Part shown: piece by piece, positions 5,777-12,796 of the stretch | Numbering within the stretch: position 1 is the stretch's first letter | Layout: each line of letters starts with the position of its first letter | Source: Micavibrio sp. UBA2705 | GTDB taxonomy: Bacteria > Pseudomonadota > Alphaproteobacteria > Micavibrionales > Micavibrionaceae | Assembly: GCA_002354205.1 (NCBI GenBank) | Contig: DELD01000047.1 | Location: 7,064-27,202 of the forward strand | Reading direction: 5' to 3' | Length of the DNA: 20,139 nucleotides | The notes under the pieces: model-generated | Told to the model about the DNA's origin: nothing | Databases searched by the model: none | What the model saw: the letters and a program-made list of their open reading frames with translations, nothing else | Position numbers and translations under genes: made by a program

Positions 5777-7909
5777 ATGCAGAATCAAAATAAAAATCAA
5801 GAACAGCAGATAAACTCTGAATCGTTGAAACGCAGCTTGCAATATGTGATGTCTGTTTACGGTATTCACACAGATATGGATGGTATCTTGCTTGAAATTC
5901 CTGGCGGTGAAGTGCCTATGACCCCGGGTTTGGTTCTCGAAATTGCGCAGCGCGTTAGGTTAAATGCGCTATGGCAACAGAAAATGAGCTTTGATCAGGT
6001 TTTAAGTCAGGAAGCTGCTTGTATCATCATGATGGATGATGGTGAGGCTTTGGTTGTGCTGCCGCAGAAAACCCATAAAGGCAAGATTTTTAGACCGGGC
6101 GAAGGGTACATCACAGATAAAATTGAAGATGTTGAAAAACGTTTTACCAAGCAGGTTATTATCCTCGCGCCGCAAGAATTACGCCAGAATATGGATGCTA
6201 ACGCATTGCGCAGACGCAACACAGTGGATTGGTTCTGGAAGCCGATTTTTAAACATTGGCAGGCATATCGCGATGTGATGGTTGCGACTGTTTTTATTAA
6301 CATCTTTGCGCTTGCTGTGCCGTTATTTACAATGAATGTTTATGACCGCGTTGTTCCGAACTTCGCGAAAGACACGTTGATGGTTCTTACGACAGGCATT
6401 GCGATTGTCTTGCTACTTGATATGTTCTTTAAGGTGGTGCGTAGTTACTTGCTGGAGCATGTCGCGACGCGTGTTGGCTGTCAGTTTGATTTTGACTTGA
6501 TGGAACGCCTGATGCATTTACCATCAATTGATTTGCGCCTTTCCGTGGGGGAGCGCGTCAATTTGTTCCGCGAATTACAGTCTATTCGTGACTATTACGC
6601 CACGCGCCTTGCGCCGGCGATTGTCGATTTCCCATTCTTTTTACTGTTTGTTGGCGTTATCTATATGCTTTCACCTGCATTGTCAGGCATCGCGCTTGGC
6701 GCGGCAGGGCTTATATTGGTGATTAACTTGCTTGTCCAAGTGCCGATTAACCGCCTGACGCATAATGCCTTCACATCAATGCAGAATAAAAGCTCGAATA
6801 TGATTGAGACGTTGAATGGGCTTGAAACCATCAAAATGCATAATGCGATTGGCACGCGCTTATTCCTATGGAATACATCAACGACCCATTCTGCGTCAGC
6901 AGCGAGAAAAAGCCATTTGATGCTAAGCATTTCACAGAATTTATCGGTGATGATCGCGCAGGGCGTTACGATTGTTGTTGTATTTTTTGGCGTATTTGAA
7001 ATTCAGGCGAATGAAGGCTTTACAGTCGGTAAGTTGATTGCCTGTTCTATCCTTTCAGGCCGCGCCGTCGCGCCGATTATGAACGTTTCTGCGATGATAT
7101 CACGCATGAAGCAATCACGTGATATTTTGCGGATGATTGATAGTATATTCTCAATGCCCTATGAAGGCGAACCAACACGTAATTACGCGACCAAAGGGCC
7201 ATTTGATGGCTCGATTGAATTCCGCGAGGTCGCGTTTCAATACCCTGGTCAGCTCCGCCCAACACTTAGCGGCATTAACTTCAAAATTGAAGCAGGCGAG
7301 CGCGTTGGCATTATTGGCCGCACAGGGGCGGGGAAGAGTACCGTTGCGGGGCTGCTGACAAGTTTTCTACACGCGCAAGGCGGCTCTGTTCACATTGACG
7401 GCTTTGCGATGGAAACAATTTACCCTGCCGAAATGCGCCGTCATATTGGCATCGTACCGCAAAAACCGTTTTTCTTTAGTGGTTCTATCAAAGAGAATAT
7501 CTTGCTTGGCAATGAAGATGTCACAGATGAAGAGTTCCAAAAAGCAGCTGAGATTTCAGGCCTTGATATTTTTGTTGAGCAGACGGGATATGGTTATGAT
7601 TTGGAAGTTGGCGAAAATGGTAAAAGTCTTTCAGGCGGGCAGCAGCAATCCATCGCGATTGCGCGTGCGTTCCTCAAAAACCCGAAAATCCTTATCCTTG
7701 ATGAGCCGACAAACGGCATGGATAACGCGCTTGAATTGCGCGTACGCTCTAAGCTGCGTGAATTTATCGAAGATAAGACGTTCATCCTTATCACGCACAG
7801 AACGTCGCTATTGCCGCTTGTTGACCGCCTCATCCTCCTTGATAAAGGCCGTGTCATGGCAGACGGCCCTTCGACGGAGATTTTGAAGAAGTTAAGCGGG
7901 CGGGAATAG
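5777..7909 (+). CDS. Type I secretion ABC permease/ATPase, LapB/HlyB type
   Basis: The 710 residues match the usual length and layout of type I exporters. Residues about 18-135 form a peptidase-C39-like domain without the catalytic Cys, as in exporters that bind but do not cleave their substrate. An ABC transmembrane domain covers about 160-440. The nucleotide-binding domain from about 478 has Walker A GRTGAGKS (514-521), Q-loop Gln562, signature LSGGQ (618-622), Walker B ILILDEP (638-644) and switch His674. It should export a large protein across both membranes together with a membrane-fusion protein and a TolC-like channel. Neither partner, nor an RTX-repeat substrate, is in the window, so it is an orphan here. 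The binding site before ATG 5777 is weak. A strong hairpin terminator follows. The closest type is LapB (adhesin exporter) by length and N-terminal style. Confidence 0.92.
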   Translation: MQNQNKNQEQQINSESLKRSLQYVMSVYGIHTDMDGILLEIPGGEVPMTPGLVLEIAQRVRLNALWQQKMSFDQVLSQEAACIIMMDDGEALVVLPQKTHKGKIFRPGEGYITDKIEDVEKRFTKQVIILAPQELRQNMDANALRRRNTVDWFWKPIFKHWQAYRDVMVATVFINIFALAVPLFTMNVYDRVVPNFAKDTLMVLTTGIAIVLLLDMFFKVVRSYLLEHVATRVGCQFDFDLMERLMHLPSIDLRLSVGERVNLFRELQSIRDYYATRLAPAIVDFPFFLLFVGVIYMLSPALSGIALGAAGLILVINLLVQVPINRLTHNAFTSMQNKSSNMIETLNGLETIKMHNAIGTRLFLWNTSTTHSASAARKSHLMLSISQNLSVMIAQGVTIVVVFFGVFEIQANEGFTVGKLIACSILSGRAVAPIMNVSAMISRMKQSRDILRMIDSIFSMPYEGEPTRNYATKGPFDGSIEFREVAFQYPGQLRPTLSGINFKIEAGERVGIIGRTGAGKSTVAGLLTSFLHAQGGSVHIDGFAMETIYPAEMRRHIGIVPQKPFFFSGSIKENILLGNEDVTDEEFQKAAEISGLDIFVEQTGYGYDLEVGENGKSLSGGQQQSIAIARAFLKNPKILILDEPTNGMDNALELRVRSKLREFIEDKTFILITHRTSLLPLVDRLILLDKGRVMADGPSTEILKKLSGRE

Positions 7910-7931
7910 AGGCCGAAAACTGTAAATATAA

Positions 7932-7964
7932 AAACAGCGCAACTGGAATGAAGTTGCGCTGTTT
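7932..7964. terminator. Strong bidirectional intrinsic terminator
   Basis: AAACAGCGCAACT (7932-7944) and AGTTGCGCTGTTT (7952-7964) pair perfectly over 13 bp around a 7-base loop. The tail is T-rich on the plus strand (CTTTATGGC). On the minus strand the reverse complement of the A-run at 7925-7934 supplies a U-rich tail. It sits between the exporter gene and the convergent TerB-like gene and serves both. Confidence 0.85.
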
Positions 7965-7989
7965 CTTTATGGCATTTCTTTTTAACGGC

Positions 7990-8493
7990 TTAATAAGGCC
8001 GAAACAATTTTTTTAGTGCGCTGAGCAGGTTATCATTGCCGCCGCTATCGATTTCTTTTTCGATTTGTTTGTGTTCTTGCAGCATGTTTTCTTTTTCTTC
8101 GTCATCAAAGCTGAGATTAACTTCGGTCATTAATGCGGCGAAGTCGACATCGGCGACATGGGTGCGCTCTAGCTTTTGCAGGATTTCTTGTTCTTGTTTG
8201 TCAAAATCGCCATCGCACCATACTAATATACGTGCATGGTGGAAAAATTCTGTGCGGTCTTTTTGGGCGGTGATGCGTTTGAACATCTCGCCAACATCTG
8301 TGGCTTCCATGGTGTCGGATACTAAAATGGAGCGTTGATAATCGGTCAAGGTAAGCTTGTCTAACGCGCCCTCCATAAATTTACGTTCTTCATCCGTGAC
8401 GACTTGGTCAGCATGGACAAGGGCGAAAAGGGTGCGCCACATGTAAAACTGGCTTTCATTAAGTGTCTGCGGTTTGTTAGCTGCGCTATCCAT
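7990..8493 (-). CDS. TerB-like domain protein
   Basis: This is a 167-residue, soluble, all-helical protein. Two related acidic segments, HADQVVTDEE (27-36) and CDGDFDKQE (93-101), recur with the spacing seen in TerB (tellurite-resistance) domains, where such residues bind metal. TerB domains occur in stress and membrane-associated systems. No other ter gene is nearby, so the name says little about function. The ATG at 8493 has a good GAGG site seven bases upstream. The last 20 residues are basic and aromatic (LLSALKKLFRPY) and could contact a membrane or partner. It converges with the exporter gene and diverges from the Y-family polymerase. The TerB assignment rests on motif pattern only. Confidence 0.7.
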   Translation of the reverse strand: MDSAANKPQTLNESQFYMWRTLFALVHADQVVTDEERKFMEGALDKLTLTDYQRSILVSDTMEATDVGEMFKRITAQKDRTEFFHHARILVWCDGDFDKQEQEILQKLERTHVADVDFAALMTEVNLSFDDEEKENMLQEHKQIEKEIDSGGNDNLLSALKKLFRPY

Positions 8494-8634
8494 ATGTCGC
8501 CTCGATATCTTTGCTTAAAATATGTTGATCTTGAAAATCTGTCTACGATGAAAAGTTTATCACTTCCATCTATCATCGCCAATAGAGGTAAATATTATAT
8601 TAAGGGCGGTAGCTGGTATGTCGAAACTTTGTTC

Positions 8635-8664
8635 TTGTTTTGTTTGTTTTTATGTGGTTATAAT
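8635..8664 (+). promoter_or_regulatory. Promoter of the Y-family polymerase gene
   Basis: A perfect -10 TATAAT (8659-8664) is preceded 18 bp upstream by TTGTTT (8635-8640). A LexA-type site starts two bases after the -10, in the position expected for blocking transcription. Confidence 0.65.
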
Positions 8665-8665
8665 G

Positions 8666-8680
8666 GAACATATTAAGAAC
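8666..8680. promoter_or_regulatory. LexA box (SOS operator), alphaproteobacterial type
   Basis: GAAC (8666-8669), seven bases, then GAAC (8677-8680) equals GTTC-N7-GTTC on the other strand, the known alphaproteobacterial LexA site. It sits at the transcription start of a Y-family polymerase gene, a classic SOS target. A second site with one mismatch, GTTC-N7-GTTT, lies at 8631-8645 over the -35. Confidence 0.75.
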
Positions 8681-8706
8681 ATAATGTGTGGCTGGTGGTA
8701 TTTGCG

Positions 8707-10005
8707 ATGATAGAATCCCCTGAATTAAATAGCTGCAAATGGCTGTTTTTTGATTTGAACAGCTATTTTGCGAGCGTTGAGCAGCAAGAGCGCCCTGAAT
8801 TGCGCGGGAAGCCTGTTGCTGTTGTACCGATGGATACTGATTATACTTGCGCGATTGCGGCGTCTTATGAGGCAAAGGCGTTTGGCATTAAAACGGGCAC
8901 GCGGATAAAGGAAGCACGCGAAATGTGCCCCGGCTTGATTACCGTGCCGGCGCGGCATGATAAATATGTTGAATACCATGAAAAAATCATTGAAGAGGTG
9001 ATTAAGCATACGCCTATCAATAAAATATGGTCGGTGGATGAACTGTCTAGCCGCCTACCGCCCAATAAACGTACGCCAGAAGCCGCAAGCGCCGTTGCGA
9101 TGCGCTTAAAGGCGGGGCTGCGCGCGAATATTGGGGCGCATGTGCGTTGTTCAATCGGTATCGCGCCGAATTCTTACTTGGCAAAAATCGCCACGGACAT
9201 GCAAAAACCTGATGGGCTGACTATATTATCGCCGGATACGATGCATGAACGGCTGTTTGCTTTGGCGCTGAGGGATTTAACAGGGATCAATACCGGCGTA
9301 GCTGCACGGTTAGAGCGTGGCGGTGTGACGAGCGTTGAGCAGCTCTGGCATATATCACCCAAACATGCGCGGCGCATATGGGGAAGCGTTGAGGGGGAGC
9401 GTTTTTGGTATCGACTGCGCGGCTATGAAATTCCCGATCAGCAAACGAAAACTTCCGTCATTGGTCATTCGCGTGTATTAGATCCAGAATTGCGCACGCC
9501 GGATGCCGCGTATAAGGTTGGGCGGCGTTTAACGATTAAGGCCGCAACGCGGCTACGGCGTAAGGAGTTCTATGCCAAGCGGTTTAGCCTTTCCGTGCGG
9601 TTTCAATCCGGCAATAAATGGGCGCAGGAAGCGAAGTTTGCAGCCGCGCAGGATAATTTCACATTCCTTTACGCTTTGGAAGAATTATGGGGCAGGCTTG
9701 TCGCGCAAATTATCGCCGACGCTAATTTTCGGCGCCGTGGTGACCGGCCTGTAAAAATTGCGATTGCGATGTATGATTTATGCCGCGGGGCGGAGATTAC
9801 GCCTGACTTGTTTGATCTGGGCGCGGCAGATGTGCAAAAACAGCAAGAGCGCCATACGGCTTTATCGCGGGTTATGGATGATTTAAACCAAAAATATGGT
9901 GCGGAAACGCTGCAAATAGGTGTGTCACCTAAAACCAAAGCGGGGTTTGTCGGCACAAAAATTGCCTTTAGCCGCGTCCCTGATATGGCAGAGTTTTCGG
10001 AGTAG
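8707..10005 (+). CDS. Y-family translesion DNA polymerase (DinB/UmuC family)
   Basis: From the ATG at 8707 the protein has 432 residues; an in-frame ATG at 8686 would add seven residues that overlap the likely leader next to the LexA box, so 8707 is preferred. The palm motifs are present: FFDLNSYFASVEQ (14-26) with metal-binding Asp16, YEAKAFGIKTGTRI (54-67), WSVDE (108-112) with catalytic Asp111 and Glu112, and SIGIAPNSYLAKIATDMQKP (149-168). The D-x-N-S pattern is more UmuC-like than DinB-like. The text after the catalytic pair, LSSRL, differs from the usual AF(L/C)D and resembles a little-studied alphaproteobacterial subgroup. ITPDLFDL (364-371) is a possible sliding-clamp contact, away from the C-terminal end. 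It should copy past damaged bases. The LexA box marks it as SOS-induced. No umuD, imuA or dnaE2 is adjacent. Confidence 0.9.
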   Translation: MIESPELNSCKWLFFDLNSYFASVEQQERPELRGKPVAVVPMDTDYTCAIAASYEAKAFGIKTGTRIKEAREMCPGLITVPARHDKYVEYHEKIIEEVIKHTPINKIWSVDELSSRLPPNKRTPEAASAVAMRLKAGLRANIGAHVRCSIGIAPNSYLAKIATDMQKPDGLTILSPDTMHERLFALALRDLTGINTGVAARLERGGVTSVEQLWHISPKHARRIWGSVEGERFWYRLRGYEIPDQQTKTSVIGHSRVLDPELRTPDAAYKVGRRLTIKAATRLRRKEFYAKRFSLSVRFQSGNKWAQEAKFAAAQDNFTFLYALEELWGRLVAQIIADANFRRRGDRPVKIAIAMYDLCRGAEITPDLFDLGAADVQKQQERHTALSRVMDDLNQKYGAETLQIGVSPKTKAGFVGTKIAFSRVPDMAEFSE

Positions 10006-10074
10006 TTTAGGCGCGTTGGGGGCAAGGTTTCACCGCCGCTTTTCAACTCTAGGGCGCTGTGCTATGAATGAATA

Positions 10075-11538
10075 ATGAACAGGGATAATAAAGCGCGTAA
10101 GACGCTTGATATATATACGCATCAATATATGGATTTACAGCAGCGCTATGATAAATTGCGCTGGCAAATGTTGACCTCACATTCTGTGTTTGGGACATTT
10201 GTCTCTGGGCTGCGTTTGTTTGTGAACCAAATCCGCAGCGTGTCTTTGCTGCGCGGGCGTGGATTACAAAATGCGTTGGCGCAGCATAAGGGGCCTATTG
10301 GCGAGGAGCATGGTGCGCTTGCCCATGCGGCGCAGCATTATAAAGGTGCTTCGCTCTGGCGTGAAGCGAAGCTGAATTTTTATAAAATACGCAGCTATCA
10401 GGGCTGGGAGAAGGCACGCGCGCAAAATGACTTTAACGCTGTGCGTGCGCCGTTTGATGCGTTACTCTCCGCGCAGTTTAATGATGCCGCGCATGGTAAA
10501 AGCTATGATGATCTACTCGCGCTGCAAAGCCGCGGTCTGAATAGCGCAGATGTTAAAATATTGATGGCAGATAGCTATCGGCGCTATATAAAATTAAATG
10601 CCGCGCTGTTAAAAGTTGCGCCGTCAAATCTGGACGCGGCGCATGATAAATGGCGAATCGTGCCAGAGGCTCAAGAGCGTATTGTTAAGCGCATCATGGA
10701 TGATATGGGCGTTGATTTTTTACGCCTATCATACCGCGAAGGGGCGCACCCTGCGTGCTTTGGTTATGGTGATGATGTGTTTATATCGATGCATTATGAT
10801 GAAAATGATGCGTTGAAAACAATTTTAGCTGCGGTGCATGAGGCTGGCCATGCCCTATACCGCCAGAACTTACCGCGCAATAAGGCTGGGCAAACGCTAA
10901 GCGGCGTTGCAGGGCGCGATATGGACGAAGCCATGGCGCTGATATGGGAACAGGGCATTGCACGTAATGCGGGGTTCGCGGCTTATTTGTCGCGGGTTAT
11001 TGATGAAGAAACGCAGGGCGCGAAGCCGATAAGCGCAGATGCGGTGCTGATGCGGTTAATGGCGCGCGGCGCATATAAAGACCGCGCCAATGCGGATGTT
11101 GTTGAATATCCGTTGCATGGCATTGCGCGGCACGACGTCATGCAGCAGCTTGCAGCGCAACGCCTGAGCGTGGGAGATTTGTCGCAGGCGTTTAACGAAT
11201 CCTCCATTGCTTATTTGGGGCATTTACCGCCAGATGCCCGCGCGGGCGTATTACAAGACCCGCATTGGTTTGCAGGCGAGTTCACCGATTTTGACAATTA
11301 TTTCATGGGGCAGCATTATGCGCTGCATTTATATGAAGCTCTTAGCGTATCACATGGCGAAGAAGCGCTAAACAGCGCAATGGCAGAAGGTAATTTTACG
11401 CCAATAACAAATTGGCTGTGCCAACATGTCTGGCAGCATGGGGCATTAAAAACATCGCAAGAAATTATGGCTGCGCAAGGCTGGTTATGTGCCCATGCGC
11501 ATGGTTATGAGAGTTTTATCTCTCGTAAATTTCTTTAA
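10075..11538 (+). CDS. M32-family metallocarboxypeptidase (carboxypeptidase Taq type), divergent
   Basis: The product has 487 residues, close to the usual 500 of M32 enzymes, which are cytoplasmic zinc carboxypeptidases that trim residues from peptide C-termini. The HEAGH motif at 255-259 gives two zinc His and the general base Glu256. Glu285, 30 residues after the first His, fits the third ligand and sits in DEAMALIWEQ, equivalent to the family's HESQS-x-LWE segment. The family's HPF motif is HPAC (225-228) here, and the conserved DVRxTTR strand reads DVFISMH (234-240), so substrate binding may differ. There is no signal peptide. The start is preceded by only a weak binding site. It lies 69 bp after the polymerase gene with no clear terminator between, so read-through is possible. 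Confidence 0.85.
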   Translation: MNRDNKARKTLDIYTHQYMDLQQRYDKLRWQMLTSHSVFGTFVSGLRLFVNQIRSVSLLRGRGLQNALAQHKGPIGEEHGALAHAAQHYKGASLWREAKLNFYKIRSYQGWEKARAQNDFNAVRAPFDALLSAQFNDAAHGKSYDDLLALQSRGLNSADVKILMADSYRRYIKLNAALLKVAPSNLDAAHDKWRIVPEAQERIVKRIMDDMGVDFLRLSYREGAHPACFGYGDDVFISMHYDENDALKTILAAVHEAGHALYRQNLPRNKAGQTLSGVAGRDMDEAMALIWEQGIARNAGFAAYLSRVIDEETQGAKPISADAVLMRLMARGAYKDRANADVVEYPLHGIARHDVMQQLAAQRLSVGDLSQAFNESSIAYLGHLPPDARAGVLQDPHWFAGEFTDFDNYFMGQHYALHLYEALSVSHGEEALNSAMAEGNFTPITNWLCQHVWQHGALKTSQEIMAAQGWLCAHAHGYESFISRKFL

Positions 11539-11570
11539 GATTGTAAATCAAAACGGCACTCACTTTTTAT

Positions 11571-11599
11571 TTGACATAATTAGTTGCTGCTGTTATCTT
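11571..11599 (+). promoter_or_regulatory. Sigma-70-type promoter for the TraB/ChaN-like gene
   Basis: A perfect TTGACA (11571-11576) is 17 bp from TATCTT (11594-11599). The expected start near 11606 leaves a leader of about 37 nt before the ATG at 11643 and argues against a TTG start at 11598, which lies inside the -10. Confidence 0.65.
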
Positions 11600-11642
11600 G
11601 CATGCTGTAATAGGTTGTGCCTTATGGGGCGTGGAGATAGAA

Positions 11643-12791
11643 ATGTTGTTTCAAAAAAATAAGAAATCTGAGCAGAATAACGAGCCGCTTGCTGAAAATA
11701 CAGTGCGCCCTTTATGGCAGCGCGCCGTTTTGCGCGTCGGCAACGCGGGGGCAAATGTACTTGCAGGCACATTCAATGCAATTGTCGTCACAGGGGCGCT
11801 GACGATTGGCCTGTCGCAATATAGTGATAGTGGTAACCCTTTAGATGGGTTGAATAATATTCTTACGGATAAAAATATTGAGATGATGGAGCAGCGTTCG
11901 TCTTCCGTGCTTGCAGCCGATTATTACACGAATTTATTACCGCAAAAACAATATACCTTCTTTGGCGACACCAACCACACTGTTGGCGGTATTCGGGATT
12001 ATTTCTTTGGCGTAGAAAATACCCAGCAAATCATTGATACAGATGTGAAGCATGTCATGATTGAATACCCAGAGGGTATGCAGAACTTGGTTGAAAGCCT
12101 GAGTAATGGGGCGCTAACGAAAGATCAATTTGTTGATGAGATTACCGCGCAAATCAAACCATTATGGTGGAGCGAAGAACAAACACGTCATTATCACAGC
12201 CTGATGGCAGATATGATCGTCACATTAAATGATCATGGCGTAAAAATGCATTTTGTTGACCCTGGCCTCGGCGAATCTGGCATGGGCGACGACAGCAAGG
12301 AGCTTTTGTTTGAGATTGCAGGTGAGCTTGTTGGCTTGTTATCGACAGAAGGCGTTGATGCGTCTATGTCGTCAATGGAAATATTTATCGCAACACAAAA
12401 ATTTGTCTACTCAAAGCTACTCTCTGATGTTGGCTTTGAAGCGCGGTTAGAAAAGCTTTATAAAGACTTTTTTGAACAGCGCCTTGGTGAAGATAACAAA
12501 CGTATCGCTACGAATATTCAAGATATTGCTGGCGATGAGCGCGCCGTTATTTTATATGGGGCGGCACATATTATGCGCGAACATGACCTTGATGAAATGC
12601 TTGGTGAAGACAAAACACAAAGCATATCGCTTTACAGTGATAAACATTCATATGCCGATGCATTAATGGGCGCGATTTATTCGTTCTATTTGCCTGAAAA
12701 GCCGAGCCGTATCCACATTATTACGGAACAAAATGTTTATGACGATCAGCAGGTTATCGTCGCGCCGCCTTATCAACCACGCGGCGTTTAA
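11643..12791 (+). CDS. Membrane-anchored protein resembling TraB/ChaN/EreA-like hydrolases
   Basis: The ATG at 11643 is chosen because GGAG lies about nine bases upstream and a promoter sits just before it; the product has 382 residues. A single hydrophobic segment at about 36-57 probably anchors it with the bulk facing the periplasm. Two stretches recall the TraB/ChaN/EreA-like superfamily: YTFFGDTNHT (104-113), where relatives have a G-E-x-H motif, and AVILYGAAHI (301-310), matching the later G-x-x-H motif. The central part contains HVMIEYPEGMQNL and helices as expected for this fold. The usual Glu is Asp here. The substrate is unknown; the superfamily includes haem-binding, esterase and protease members. 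It converges on carB with overlapping stops. The assignment is tentative; the gene is sound. Confidence 0.65.
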   Translation: MLFQKNKKSEQNNEPLAENTVRPLWQRAVLRVGNAGANVLAGTFNAIVVTGALTIGLSQYSDSGNPLDGLNNILTDKNIEMMEQRSSSVLAADYYTNLLPQKQYTFFGDTNHTVGGIRDYFFGVENTQQIIDTDVKHVMIEYPEGMQNLVESLSNGALTKDQFVDEITAQIKPLWWSEEQTRHYHSLMADMIVTLNDHGVKMHFVDPGLGESGMGDDSKELLFEIAGELVGLLSTEGVDASMSSMEIFIATQKFVYSKLLSDVGFEARLEKLYKDFFEQRLGEDNKRIATNIQDIAGDERAVILYGAAHIMREHDLDEMLGEDKTQSISLYSDKHSYADALMGAIYSFYLPEKPSRIHIITEQNVYDDQQVIVAPPYQPRGV

Positions 12792-12796
12792 GCCGC
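12781..12796. terminator. Small hairpin over the shared stop codons
   Basis: GCGGC (12781-12785) pairs with GCCGC (12792-12796) around GTTTAA, which contains parts of both stop codons. It lacks a U-tract on either side, so any terminator role is uncertain. Confidence 0.3.

Noticed and set aside
11598..11642. TTG start for the TraB/ChaN-like protein
   Set aside because: The codon lies within the -10 of a good promoter, and the ATG at 11643 has a GGAG site.
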